Numbered from the stretch's first letter, positions 1 through 12,282 are shown. The stretch: 64,000 nt of DNA from Metaphire vulgaris (GCA_018105865.1 CM030868.1:2999113-3063112); one strand, 5' to 3'. Numbers and translations: made by a program. Notes: generated by a model from the sequence alone, not told the origin.

Positions 1-995
1 ACTAAGCCTAATTATATCCTAGGGACAGGGAAAGAGACGGTGTCAAGAAAGGGAGGTGGTGATTATCATTACTCTAATGCTCATGCATGGTTTCAGGCCT
101 ATCTATCGACAGTGTATAGAAACGAGGGCAGTGGAAATAATAATACAACAGCACCTAAATTGGGACAAACATATCCTTGAAATCTCTAAAAAAATTAGGA
201 CTCTGATGGTAATTTACATAATGAAATTTAAGATGAAAGAGAAGTAGGAGAAATGGATTAGGAAGACAGAAATGCAGCGATTTCCTGAAAACGCTTTCTG
301 AGTATAATGAATGATCGGGGTAGAAATGGTATACTAAGAAACAGCCTTTGGATTCTCTATCTAATCCCTTGGGATCCCTCCATAAAAAAGAGACGATTAA
401 TCTCCATTCTGGACGTCAAGAAAGGGGAGGTGGTGATTATCATTATCACCCTCATCCACACTGTGGTTTCCAGCAAACAAACTATGTATTTTATATTATT
501 CACAAAAACGATTCAATTTCACATACCCGATGTCCTGTCACTAGTATAAGCTTACTGTTCCACTCATATTACAATTGGAACATGTCCATAGGTATAAACC
601 TGGTTCAAAAAAGCAGGCCTTGAACAGAATATTTCTCTTCTCCTGCTTCTCCTTTAGTTTCCAAATTATTTAAATGTCAACATTTTTTGACAATCAGATC
701 TAATGTCTTTAAGCTTTTATTTATTATGCACTTATTTGGAAAATAATTTTTTGATTTTGAGACTTTGTTCCTTATTTGACTCAGGCGACACGCAGCGTAA
801 ACTTTGCCGAAAAGTGGGCGCCCAACCGCTATAGGCCAACCTTCCTCCGTTCCTTAACCTCTCAAAAACTGGGGGTTGGGTGGGCTCTGAGCATAGCGGC
901 CTAAAAGAAGTCTGCGCCTGCAATGTGAACGCCGATATTGATAAATCAATCGCTCAAATTCAGGGACGTTGCAGTACTGTGTACACAATTTTCAC

Positions 996-998
<3 letters not shown>
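1..998. other. No gene seen; short dispersed duplication
   Basis: No supported gene. GTCAAGAAAGGGAGGTGGTG at 41 and GTCAAGAAAGGGGAGGTGGT at 415 begin two diverged copies of a short sequence (both continue GATTATCATTA). The rest is AT-rich and unassigned. Confidence 0.5.
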
Positions 999-1087
<89 letters not shown>

Positions 1088-1105
1088 TTCGATTTTGAGA
1101 ACTTC

Positions 1106-1144
<39 letters not shown>
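999..1144. repeat. (AAT)n microsatellites
   Basis: Two pure AAT-type triplet runs, 998-1085 and 1107-1144, separated by 21 bp. Confidence 0.95.
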
Positions 1145-1145
<1 letters not shown>

Positions 1146-1282
1146 CCAGCAAATAATTATAGCGAACACTTCTATAGATTAGTTTAACCGAAATTTCAAC
1201 GTAATTAGCGTGCTATCAGACATATGATGTCAGGCGTTCCCAATCACGTTAGAACGGCATCGACAAGCACCTGTTGGAAACT

Positions 1283-1287
1283 AGAGA

Positions 1288-1342
<55 letters not shown>
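1283..1342. repeat. (GA)n microsatellite
   Basis: Almost pure GA run of about 58 bp. A (GT)n run follows at 1425-1448. Confidence 0.95.
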
Positions 1343-1344
<2 letters not shown>

Positions 1345-2015
1345 TTGAGTGATAAGAGATTGTCAGCTGTTCATGACAGTTTCTAAGACCGCTTGGCAGT
1401 TAATGGTCGCAGGTCAGCTGGCAGATGTGTGTGTGTGTGTGTGTGTGTCTGTATGTCTGTTCGGAGATCAAAAGTGATAGTGGAAGAACAGAGGAAAGAA
1501 GGAATGAAGTGTAAAGATGGGGGTGGGGGTAACATCTTACAATGGAGTCTTCTACTCAACTTTAAACAGTGTGGGGGAAACCTTCTGCATGCTATTAAGA
1601 TGAGCAGGCAACATTTTACCAATTTTGAACCAGCTTTTTCTGCATCCAAACTCCCCATTTTTTATTTCGTGGAAGGTAAAAACCATAGGCGTCAACTTCT
1701 ACTAGGTCTCCCACTTTCTGGGAGGGAACGGAGGAAGATATAGTGATTGGGCACCCAACTGTTTCATCCAAGTTTACGCCAATGGTCATAATCCACCCAA
1801 TTTGGCATTTGAACGGAAGGGGGGATTTCTGGTCGTTGCTTCATATCATCATAAACTTACTTAACCTTAACTTATTATTTGTCCTCAATCATCGTCAAAG
1901 AGAGAGACAGACATACAGCCAGAATTTGTTATACGAAAGCACAGCGTTCATTTACTAAATTGTTTCTAGTGACCAGTTGTATTAAAATTAAATGACTCCG
2001 CATGAATGACCCAAC
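1345..2015. other. Unassigned non-coding stretch
   Basis: Open frames here are short and composed of repeat-like sequence. No splice-consistent exon, RNA gene or known repeat was recognised apart from the GT run at 1425-1448. Confidence 0.4.
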
Positions 2016-2019
2016 CTGT

Positions 2020-2095
2020 CATGGGCGCCCGCACATTGGGGCAATAGGGGGCACTTGCCCCCTCTGGAAAATGCAATTACCAATTATGAAATCGA
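2020..2095. mobile_element. Left-end fragment of the GGGCGCCCGCACA MITE
   Basis: CATGGGCGCCCGCACATTGG, GGCACTTGCCCCCTCTGG, AAAATGCAATTACCAA; no right end. It is cut by the PIF-like copy at 2115. Confidence 0.5.
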
Positions 2096-2114
2096 TTCCC
2101 TGTTTGACATTAGC

Positions 2115-2512
2115 CTATGGGGCTGTCCACAATTTTTGGGCAATTTTTGGCCCCCCTCTTGTCAACAACTGTCAACTTTCACTTGACCCCCATAATTACG
2201 TCAAAAACTTTTGACCCTTCCCAAGATCAATGACAGGTCCCAATAACAAAGTTATTATTTTTGCGGTGATGGCCACTTTTTCCCTTTTTTGCTCGTCGAG
2301 TGTCAAAATGTGGTGGTGATGACCTTTTTTGCCATGCTTTTTTCCATTGTAATAAGTAGTATTACATGAAATTTCCTATTTTTTATTATTTATAAAAAGT
2401 GAAAATGTTGACGTCAACTTCTCTTGACTCTCCCCTCCCCTGTCAACAACTGTCAAACATTTTTCAAACCCCCTAAATTGTTGACGTAATTAATGGAAAC
2501 CCCTATGGAAAA
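2115..2512. mobile_element. PIF-like MITE, copy with damaged left end
   Basis: Same interior as 9084-9499 (GTCAACAACTGTCAACTTTC, AAGATCAATGACAGGTCCCA, AATTGTTGACGTAATTAATG). The left end lacks the ATTAATTATG segment. Confidence 0.65.
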
Positions 2513-2875
2513 ACTATTGCTACAGTAGACTATACAGTAAATATGCAAAAATTCAGAGGAGTGATGAAACGATTTAAACCCACATTTTCTTGTGTCCCCA
2601 TCTTTAATGCGTCAAATTATTCCGGGATTGTCAATATATTCCATCTCAATTTTATTCTAGAGCGTTCGAAATGCCACAAAATGGTGAGCCTATGGAAGGA
2701 CTATTGTTACAGCAAGCTATAGATATGCAAAAATTCAAAGGAGTTTGAAATGAATTAAAACCACATTTTCTTGTGTCCCCATCTTTAATGCGTCAAATCA
2801 TTCCGGGATTATCAATATATTCCACCTGAATTTTATTCTAGAGCATTCTAAATGCCACAAAAATGGCGAGCCATT
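2503..2875. repeat. Tandem duplication, ~188-bp unit, two copies
   Basis: TATGGAAAAACTATTGCTAC at 2503 and TATGGAAGGACTATTGTTAC at 2691 start two units that share GATATGCAAAAATTCA-type sequence, TTTTCTTGTGTCCCCATCTT and TTTTATTCTAGAGC. They diverge by substitutions and small indels. Confidence 0.75.
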
Positions 2876-2879
2876 TCAA

Positions 2880-4030
2880 ACCACACGATACATAGTCTTT
2901 TTAAAAATATATTCTTCATCAAATGGTCACAATATATACGTGTACTTATATTCAATATGTGCAGCCACATACTCATCTAACATACTTGCGTTAGTAAGCA
3001 AAACCCTCGGTAAATTTGCGAGTAGCTTTGGCAGCAGATTTAAAACCGTAGGCCTACGTGGCTAAACCAGTGAAAAATAAACAATGTCACGTCTTATCAG
3101 CTTCCACATGATCACATCTACATCGACCGTCATCTAACTTTATATGTTTTCAATTTGATATTCAGTTCTTCGCCATTAACAGAGTTTGAAATGTAACTGC
3201 TTCTGTTGGGCATGACTAGAATACGGTTTGTCATAGTTGCAACAATAGGTTGTAATCAATTCAATGTAAATAATGTAATTTCAAATTCCCCTCGGAAATT
3301 TTGGCATACCGGTACTACATCAACTATAACAGCAGCCCCTTGATGCAGAAGTTACAGTGGTTTTCACACAGGGCAGTCCCTACTGGACCACTTTAAACTT
3401 GTTATATTATATTATTATAGCCCCCTAGCTGACTTCTTCCCGGTCTTGTCAGTCCATGATGACTGTCCATCCCCCCCCCAGGAGTCCAGAGTCTAGATTG
3501 TCCACTGCCTTTCCCTTTTCACTCCTTCGCGCTTTGGGCTTCGAACTGCAGACGACACCCGACTACTTTATTATCGGCTGTCGTCTGCGTTCATTCGGGC
3601 GATTCTCTGAGTCTGACAGGCCGACGAGCGATTAGCGTTAGTAGTTCTTTTGAAAAGGAAGGGCGGTGTCTGTCACGTGACCCACGCCGGCGGAACAAAG
3701 ACGTTTGATCATGTAAGATGTTAGCCGCATTCGGTGACGCAGAAGGCAACAGCGCGTGTAGCCGAATACTCCAGGTAACTCCGGTCCGGTTCGGTTAATT
3801 ACACGACACGCATCGATGAATTGCGCGCTGCCCCTCACCCCCAACCCGTGTTTACTCAGATTACTTGCCTCCGGGGTACACGATCCCTGAGGACCCTTCG
3901 TGCGCTCAGGGCGTGGATCTCATCTATCATTTGACGTACTTATCTCAAAGGAGTTTTTACGTATGAGGTCGTTGTGTTAATTGTGAACGCCTGTATTTAG
4001 TAACTTGATGGCAAATTTAGCAGTCGCCGA
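2880..4030. other. Intergenic; repeat pieces and one hairpin
   Basis: Holds a shared segment TTTCAAATTCCCC(T)CGGAAA, TTTTGGCATAC...ACTACAT (3278-3345) that recurs at 14463-14540, a LINE 3' end (3355-3420) and a hairpin GCAGACGACA/TGTCGTCTGC with a ~20-nt loop (3548-3587). No gene. Confidence 0.5.
3355..3420 (+). mobile_element. 3' terminus of the CR1-like LINE (short copy)
   Basis: Shares GTGGTTTTCACACAGGGCAG, TCCCTACTGGACCACTTTAA and the TTGTTATATTATATTATTAT tail with the end of the LINE at 4765-5655. It contains a small self-complementary GTGGTT/ACCAC stem typical of LINE 3' ends. Confidence 0.65.
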
Positions 4031-4033
4031 AGT

Positions 4034-4287
<254 letters not shown>

Positions 4288-4764
4288 GTCCAGAGAGTTT
4301 TTTCAAACTTGAAACCAAGCTGAATTTATTCTTCAGTCAAGTGAATAAGTTAAACTGTACACCCTTTCCTGCACTTTCCAAGGCTATACAAGAATTTCTT
4401 GATCTAGTCAAAGGGTAGCAGTTCTGCATGTAGGTCTCTTTCGTTTTACTTAAAATCGATTGTATATAAAAATTAAAAAGTTGTAAAAATGGACCTGATA
4501 TTCCAATGAGCCTATGCAATAACGCTGCACGTGGTAATATAAGGAGTTGTCGCAGTTGAGGCGCTATAGAGGAAGCGTGCGGTGGGCTATGTTTGCGACA
4601 GCGATTGGGATCGATGTAAGACTGTTTTCACGTCACAAACTTCCTGGTAGGCTTACATTAACGTAGGCCTATTCTGTAATATCTTCGACAGTGCTCCTCC
4701 ACCCCCACCCCCACCTTCACTGACACAAAAAATCCCAACGGTTTTACGCAAATTGCACGACCAG

Positions 4765-5655
4765 TCCGATGGATGACACAAAACTGTGTGGACAGAGTGA
4801 TAGTGAAGCAGAAGCAAAAATTTTACAACAAGACCTTGATAGACTATCCCAGTGGTCGGCAGATTGGCAAATGCTTTTTAATACAGATAAATGCTCGGTG
4901 ATGCACACTGGGAAGATATCATGAATTTAAGTTATGTGGGAAGGGACTAAAAGTTACAAACGAGAAGAAAGATCTAGGGTCATCATGCATAACAGCTTAA
5001 AGCCATCTAGGCAATGTGCAGAGGCAGCTAATAAGGCCAACAAAATTCTAGGTATGATCAAAAGAACGATAGTAGTAGAGAGAAGAAGGTAATAATAAGA
5101 CTTTACAAGTAGACATTGGTACGTCCACATTTAGAGTATTGTGTTCAAGCATGGTGTCCATTCCTGAAGAAAGACATAGAGACCTTAGAAAGAATGCAAC
5201 ACAGAGCAACAAAGATGATCATAATAATCATAAAATAACCTATGAGGAAAACCAAGCTAAATCACTGTGGATTGACAACCCTGGAAAAAAGAAGAGAGAC
5301 AGTGGGGATTTGATTTCCAGACATACAAAATACTAACAAACAAAGTGGAAATGCTGCAAGGAAAGATTTTTACAATGAAATCAGTATGTTTATAAAAATT
5401 ACAGAGGACACAAAATGAAACTGTTCAAGAAACGGGCTGGGAACGATTTAAAGAGCATTTTTAGTGCAAGAGTGGTGGACAGATGGAATGAACTGGATGA
5501 GGGGATAGTAACGGGATCTGTAAAACGAGTTCAAAATAAACCTCAGTAGTTTAGGATATTAGATTGGACATCTTCAACAGTGGTTTCTCACACAGGGCAG
5601 TCCCTACTGAACCACTTTAAACCTTGTTATATTATATTATATTATTATATTAACC
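4765..5655 (+). mobile_element. CR1-like LINE, 5'-truncated 3' end of reverse transcriptase ORF
   Basis: Broken frames translate to [88 protein letters not shown] and GDLI..YKIL, in the order of the RT C-terminal region of CR1/L2-like elements. Many frameshifts and stops are present. The 3' end is CAGTCCCTACTGAACCACTT, then TTAAACCTTGTTATATTATA and a short TAT-rich tail. The same terminus recurs elsewhere in the window. Confidence 0.8.
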
Positions 5656-5659
5656 TGAA

Positions 5660-6170
5660 TAGGCCTAGGGGTCCGTAGCTACAACAATGATCATGACGTA
5701 CTATAGGGTATCTATTAAACATCGCTGAAATAACTGAAATAGATATCGTTTGATTCGTTTCATGTTGGTCTGAGATCAGAGGCTTATAATTATACGCCTA
5801 TTATTTCTGCGGAACGTCTTTCCTTTAATAGTCATCTCCTAAATCAAATCGGCTCCTTGTTCAATTCCGTAGACTCCTTATTATCTGGAAAACCATCGTA
5901 CGATTTACAGTCCTGTCCTGTACTTTATCAAGTAAACCCCAAAACGGATCCAGTGCCGGTACTTGAATGGGGGCGGGTCGGGGGTGGTCGTTTCAGCGTA
6001 GCAAAATGAAACGGAAGCTTTTTAATTAGCAGACAGAACGATCGATGAAATTAATTTAATTTTATCATCCCGTGCTTAGTTCTAAGGCTGATGGAAAGCA
6101 GTAATTAACGGCCTGGTGGCTTTCATAATAACAGCGATCGTTTTGTGTCACATCACTCGCACACTATAGG
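5660..6170. other. Nothing recognised
   Basis: Mixed-composition intergenic sequence between a LINE end and the hAT element. No frame, repeat or RNA gene identified. Confidence 0.4.
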
Positions 6171-6178
6171 CATATATA

Positions 6179-7530
6179 CAGAGCCCGTCTTTACACCAGT
6201 TTGGGCCCCTGGGCAAAGAAATAGTGTTTGGGCCCCTGCATGGCAAAGAAAGAGTGCTGCCCCCCCCGCAGGAATAAAAAATAAATGGTTGATAATATTC
6301 TATCTCTTTTATTGCAAACTCCTTTACTGCTACAGATACAGATTTGGGTAGTTCCTCTTGTAAAATGTCACTATAAGCAGCAACAGGCATAGGAGGTATA
6401 TCTGCTGAAACTGGTTGATTGGCAGCAGGAATGTATGTAGATGTGAAAGCTATATCTGAAGGAATGGTATGAGTACCTGTCGTTGCACCTGTGTTGAGCC
6501 ACGATGTTAATTTTGGAAGTTTCCTTAATTCTTCCTTCTCCTCTGCAGCTTGTCTCCTCTTTTGTGCTCCACTCAAAACATTGCGTTTCATTTATGATGA
6601 AAGAATTATTAATCTGGAAATATATTATATATTATGTTTAAATAAATTTAATTAATTATTAATTATTTAAAATTCGGTAAAGTTTCTGAATTTACGCGAC
6701 ACAGCAACGGTCATTGATATGCGCAGGAATGGGAATGGTAAAATCTAAGTTTTTTCCTATTTCTATTCTAATTCTATTCGTAATCCAGTAAAAATAATTC
6801 CTATTCCGGAATAGAAATTGGCACAACACTGATACACTCTACATTCAAATAAAACGACAGTCGACATTACACTATTTAAAATACCACGTTAATATTTCTT
6901 TGCTTGGGCAACAATAATAAATTCCACTAAATAAAAGTTACTCTTCGCGTACGTACTAACGCGTAGACCTCCCTCGAGGGCGATAACGGCGATTGCACGT
7001 AATATTAACCATACACTGAGTTTACTTCACAATCAAATAAAACTAAATAAATTTTAATTATAATTATTATTTTAACTTATTATTTTATTATTTTAACAGG
7101 TTATTAATGTGGTAGAACGCAGAACAAACTTTTCCTGAAGGATTGAATTTGAGGATGAACTTCTGTCTGAAGCTCTGAACTACGGTTAACTTCCACCAGG
7201 ACCACCACTACAAATCTAAAATACCAGTAGAACAGCTAGGGAGAAACAGGAGTCAGGAGGGGAGAATTTTTGCTAACCGGCCAAGACAAGGACATACAGG
7301 GAAAACAGGTTTTATTTATACTAATTTACCCATCAGCCACAGGCATTGCTATTCCGGGCCCAAAATTTCCTTAACTTGCGATAAAGCTTTTATTTGAAGA
7401 GAAAATAATTATAGGATAATCATAAAATAATACTAAATTTTATACAACATATTCGCATGGGGCCCCTATGCTCGTGGGTCCCGGGCTGCCGGGCAAATGC
7501 CAAACGGGCCTATGCGTTAAGACGGCATTG
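6179..7530 (-). mobile_element. hAT DNA transposon, degenerate, with transposase N-terminus
   Basis: Exact 8-bp target duplication CATATATA at 6171-6178 and 7531-7538. The ends are imperfect inverted repeats (CAGAGCCCGTCTTTAC left; ...GACGGCATTG right). A minus-strand frame (ATG at 6591, running to 6148) begins MKRNVLSGAQKRRQAAEEKE, ELRKLPKLTSW, resembling the start of ZMYM/DUF4371-type hAT transposases; its tail merely reads through the left terminal repeat. The rest of the element (6600-7450) has no long frame, so the copy is non-autonomous. Confidence 0.75.
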
Positions 7531-7539
7531 CATATATAC

Positions 7540-8550
7540 ATTTACATGTCTTTCGCTTTCCTTAAAAACAGCTTTCTCTTCGTTTCCATTTGCCTTCCCC
7601 TTTCTCTACGGCAGAAACTCAAAACAGTTTCGGGGGCCTCGAGCTTAGAGGCCTAATAGGAGTTTGCACCTATACATATGTGACCCGTGAGTCCTGGAAA
7701 ATATAAATATCTGCAGTCTAAAACATTGTATGGGTCTAAGGCCCGTTGACACATCAATTAGGCCTACTAGTGACCCATTTGTCCCACAGGCCCCGTCGAG
7801 ATAGAAATTCATCCGGGCCCCTAAAATTTGTGAGAAAGATCTGTGAAACCTTTTATTTTGTCCTCAAAAAACGAACAATTTTCGACAATGTTAGAAAAAT
7901 ATGCGACACAAGTGCAAAAAGTGGTGACGAACTTTTTTTAAAGACAAAAACAACACCAATGCGTTCACCGCCCCCGGCGCCCTGCAGCTCTTTGAACGTT
8001 CGTAGTGCAATAAATAATATTGCACGAGATAACTTTCTTGCGGACCTGTCCGGACCCAGACCAGTGTTTTATCGAGGCCTGTTGGCGGGGGGGAGATTTC
8101 CTCCGCTCCAAAACCTCAAATCGCCCCTCAAAAAATTTCGGCCTGACACAGATTCTTGCATTGAACTATATGTCTTCCTCTCCAGCCAAGTCAACCCCCT
8201 TACAAGGCCTGGAGTCTGGATAAAACCTCCCCTACAGACAGACATATAGAGAGACCCATCTCATACCTGTGTGAGGCCCCGGGCACCTGGCGGCCTGCGG
8301 GGCCCTTGCTGAAGACCAGATGTTGACAAGCAAAAAAGGTCATCTCTAAACGTTTTTCAATGTTGACAAGCAAAAAACAAAAAAGTCATCGTGTTTTTGC
8401 GCGGGACCCCTAAGATGCGCGGGACCCCGGGCACTGTGCCAGAATTTTAACACGTAAAGACGGGCCTGCCTACAGATCGCCTGGCCCCTCAGCAGTTGCA
8501 CCTGACCCTCTCGGCGAGTCGGTCGACCGATGATCATGCATTGACGGGTT
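7540..8550. other. GC-rich repeat debris with GGGCCCC motifs
   Basis: Many GGCCCC, CGGGCCCCT and TAGGCCTA words like those in the hAT ends at 6.2 and 7.5 kb, plus GACAAGCAAAAAA(GGTC) motifs at 8323 and 8361. The 167-codon frame here (7746-8249) has no recognisable content and is likely chance. Confidence 0.4.
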
Positions 8551-8558
8551 GCCATCTC

Positions 8559-8746
8559 CAGGGCGTAGCGACGAGGGGGTATATCGGTATATATACCCCA
8601 CCCCAAATCAGTCTACCTTAAAGTTTTTTATGTGATTTATATATGTTATATCTGGTTATATGTAGTTTAGATGGTTTATAGTTAAGGTTTATACCCCCCC
8701 CCAAACATTTATACCCTCCCAAATCAAATTCCTGGCTACGCCCCTG
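8559..8746. mobile_element. hAT-like MITE
   Basis: Ends CAGGGCGTAGC / GCTACGCCCCTG, flanked by GCCATCTC (8551-8558) and GTCATCTC (8747-8754), 7 of 8 bases alike. 188 bp, non-coding, with C- and T-rich runs. Confidence 0.6.
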
Positions 8747-9083
8747 GTCATCTCTGGGTGCCACTGTGGAAGGAAGCAGTCTTATAACGCTGAATGGGCG
8801 ACGGATAACTGCACCGACCAAGTTCCGGCCGGGGCATCGATCTATCGGCCTCTAGCCCCGGCGAGATCGCCAAACCGCCAGCGGCCTACGGAGGACCCTA
8901 TAGGCCTACTGGCCTACTGCGTGCCAAAGACACGGAAAATATCAACAGACGGACTGCGAAGAAACGACAGAATAGATCGACGAAGAGTTCCGCTACAGAA
9001 GCCACGCGTGTTCTCTGCTGCTCAGCTTTTGTCGAGGTATATAGTTTTAGCATTGTATTCTATGATTTGAAATCTTTAATTAA

Positions 9084-9499
9084 GGGGCTGTCCATTAATT
9101 ATGTCAACGATTTTTAGGCAATTTTTGACCCCCTCTCTCGTTGTCAACGACTGTCAACTTTCACTTACCCCTCCCCCATAATTACGTCAAAAACTTTTGA
9201 CCCCCCCCCCCCCCAAGATCAATGACAGGTCCCAATAACAAGGCTTATTAATTTTTGGTGGTGATGACCATTTTTTCCCTGTTTTGGCTCATCGAATGTC
9301 AAAATGTGGTGGTGATGACCTTTTTGCCATGCTTTTTCCATTGTAATAAGTAGTATTCCATGAAATTTCCTATTTTTTGATTATTTGTAAAAAGTAAAAT
9401 TGCTGACGTCAACTTCTCTTGACCCCCCTCCTCCCTGTCAACAACTGTCAAACTTTGTCAAACCCCCCCTAAATTGTTGACATAATTAATTGACAGCCC
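9084..9499. mobile_element. Palindromic PIF/Harbinger-like MITE (best copy)
   Basis: Starts GGGGCTGTCCATTAATTATG and ends AATTGTTGACATAATTAATT, GACAGCCC, flanked by TAA on both sides. Large parts of the two halves are complementary (GTCAACNACTGTCAA blocks). 416 bp, non-coding. A 3-bp TAA/TTA duplication points to PIF/Harbinger; this assignment is inference. Confidence 0.7.
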
Positions 9500-9655
<156 letters not shown>

Positions 9656-9659
9656 CACC

Positions 9660-10655
9660 TGGCCATTCATTCCCATTATGGTCTTGCTGTGTAATCTTCA
9701 TTCTTTGCCCTCTTACCTTTCAGTAGGTTTGCTCCGGTATTCTCTGCTTCTTTTGGATCTGGGTGGTGGATCTGCCATCTAGGGAATTAAGAGAGAGTGG
9801 TGCTCGCTTGCCTTGGAGTGGAACAACTTATGGCGCTAGACTGCTAGAACCTATATGGAAAAATGCTGGTCGTGAAAATAAACGGACGAGAAAGTTCTGA
9901 AGAAATTATGATGAAACTAAAAATTGACTTTTGCCAGACTAAAATCTTATTCGGCGCCCGAATTGACTTTTGGCGTTCCAACAAAAAAAGCAGAAAAGGT
10001 CCTCAACGTTAAAAAGTTTGACGCAAAAAAAAGGTCCTTTTTCTTCTCCCCTAGATCGATTTCGTTCCAAAAAACAGATCAGACATTTTTCATCAGACCT
10101 AATCGGCGGCTTGAGTATAGAACGAAGCAACATTCATTTTGATTGGCTAACAGCAACAAGGAAATCTCTTCGAATAGGAATTCCCTGCCAAAATAATAAT
10201 AATTTGCTAAGACTTTAACGCTTTAGAATACAGGTCAACTTAGGCGAAGCCTGGTCAACTTAGCTGAAGGGTCGCTGCGCCTGCGCGAAACCGATGTTTG
10301 TCGTATTCCTAGGAAAACCCGACCGATTTCCATCGAGTTCCGGAAGCGGATATGACGTCATCTCTTCAGTTAATGGCGACGAGAAAGATGCTGGTGCTGC
10401 TAGTCGTGACGTCAGTTGTAATAGACGGGAGACCGTTTTTTAGCGACACAGCGGGAGGTAATCGCCATTTTCTGATTTGCCGGGATAGGCGTGTCGTAGG
10501 ACCCCCCCCCCAGTTGGGGTAGAACATTTTGGGTTTTAGTGGCACTTTTTCGCCCCAGGCAGCACTTTGCCTCGCTACGCCACTGCCCCTAGTTCCCAAA
10601 TTTAGGGGTGCAGTTCCAAGCCGCTGTTTTTAAAATTCGAATACTGGTTGTCGGT
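9660..10655. other. Intergenic, unassigned
   Basis: Includes a repeated AAATTGACTTTT(G) pair (9920-9970) and a MITE-like right end CCTCGCTACGCCACTG at 10570. No gene evidence. Confidence 0.4.
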
Positions 10656-10661
10656 CTAATC

Positions 10662-11010
10662 CAGTGGCTCTCAAACTGGATTCTGCGGTCCTCTAGGTAG
10701 TAGCGTAGCGAGGGTGCAGTGGGAGGGGGGCGATCCGCCCCAGTCGGAACTTGCTCTAGGGGCGGCATTTTGGAGAAGACTTTTTTCGTGAGGAAACTGG
10801 GATAACGATTTTGTTTGCTTGTCAGGAATTTTAGGAAGTTGCGCTAAGTTTTTTTGATGTGTCAAAATTTTTTTAGGAAGTGCAAGTTATGATGGCCTTT
10901 TTGTTTGATAGATTTTTTCGGTGGCAGCACTTTTTTCGCCCCAGTCGGCACTTTGCCTCGCTACGCCACTGCCCCTACAGAGGACCGCCAAGCAGTTTCA
11001 GAAGGACCGT
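10662..11010. mobile_element. hAT-like remnant split by a second MITE (10697-10975)
   Basis: The outer piece begins CAGTGGCTCTCAAACTGGAT, then GCGGTCCTCTAGG; its sequence resumes as CCCCTACAGAGGACCGCC after 10975. Between them lies an element with ends TAGTAGCGTAGCGAGG / CCTCGCTACGCCACTG. A copy of the same inner right end occurs at 10540-10585. Confidence 0.45.
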
Positions 11011-11045
11011 AAAGGAATGGTTGAAACCAATATGTTTTTAGTTAA

Positions 11046-11117
11046 CCCCTTAACTGGGGATCCCGGATATATCTATCCATTTTACATTGAGTTACAGCTA
11101 AATACACGGTTAAGGGG
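11046..11117. mobile_element. 72-bp piggyBac-like MITE
   Basis: TTAA on both sides; ends CCCCTTAACTGGGG and CGGTTAAGGGG. The core GGATCCCGGATATATC, TCCATTTTACATTGAGTTAC is shared with copies at 17274, 18760 and the window end. TTAA target plus CCC-starting ends are hallmarks of piggyBac. Confidence 0.7.
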
Positions 11118-11590
11118 TTAAGAAACGACCTGGTAATCATTTTCGTTGCAGATAGAAGTACGGTATTAATTAGTACTTTATATCCGAGGTACGTTATATC
11201 CAATACCCGCCAACTCTGTAGCCTCAAAAGTGACAGCAAATTATAGAGATGTTATCGGGTTTTTTAAAACTACCAACTAATACTTTATCGACAATATCTC
11301 TACCATCAGAGGCGGCGGAAGACAATACCCGTACCCGCGGGTACGGGGTAACTAATGTACATTTTTTTCAGGTATTTATAACAAAAGAAACGGGTCGGGT
11401 ACGGGTCTGCAATGTCTACGGACCTTTTAGGGTTGCAGGCTTTTTGTGGGAGTGCTGGGATTTTTAATGCTTTTATGGAGGATTCACCCCTATCAGGCCT
11501 GTATAAACACTGCACTGCGTGTAATATAAACTTACGACACATTTTCTCGCAATTTTAGTTATCCTAAAACCTTTGGGTCTTGCTTGTTGG

Positions 11591-11806
11591 CACGGACGCC
11601 GATGCATTGGGGTAAGAGGGGGCACTTGCCCATGGAACAGGCACAATATTTTCACGCTAAAACACTATTTAATTAAAGTATAAATAGGCCTACAGTACAT
11701 GATTTTGTTTGGATGTTACCTGGTCTTCTGGCTCCTTGCTAAAATTTTAACCGCGACCATTGTACGCGTGTTCTTCCCCAATGAAAAATTTCCGTGGGCG
11801 TCCCTT
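11591..11806. mobile_element. Copy of the GGGCGCCCGCACA MITE
   Basis: CACGGACGCCGATGCATTGG, GGGGCACTTGCCC left and TTTCCGTGGGCGTCCC right; interior AACCGCGACCATTGTACGCG. More diverged than the 16264 copy. Confidence 0.55.
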
Positions 11807-12282
11807 TTTATTGGAGCTATACATCTTAAGGACGAAGATTTAATTTGATGTAGAAATTGATCTAAAAATAACCAAGAACTCGATCCAAACGGCCGCCGAT
11901 AACTCATGCTTCACAGTCACTGCTGGCTTTACGGGTATCAAGATTTTCAATTGCGGGATTAACAGCTTCGCCGAAGTTAGAGCATTATTTCGGATGAGCT
12001 GCGTATCCTCGAAAAATTGCATCGGTCAGTTTTATGACCCAACTATACTTTAGATGGGAGGTCACAGTGACATTCGGTTGGGTGTTTATATGCGGTCGCT
12101 GTTTTAAAAATGAAGCGTGGGGGGCTGTCCCCACCACTTCCCGACGAAATGGAAGTTTGTTATAATTTGTTGCCTTATATTCATTTTCATTTTTTACTTT
12201 CATTTTATTTCTACTTTCGTTTTCACTTTTAGTTCGAATTTTCACTACTTGTCTAACCTTCAAAGTCAATGTTTGTCTAGAC

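Noticed and set aside
7746..8249. 167-codon open frame
   Set aside because: No recognisable residues, overlaps GC-rich repeat debris, and no splice or promoter context.
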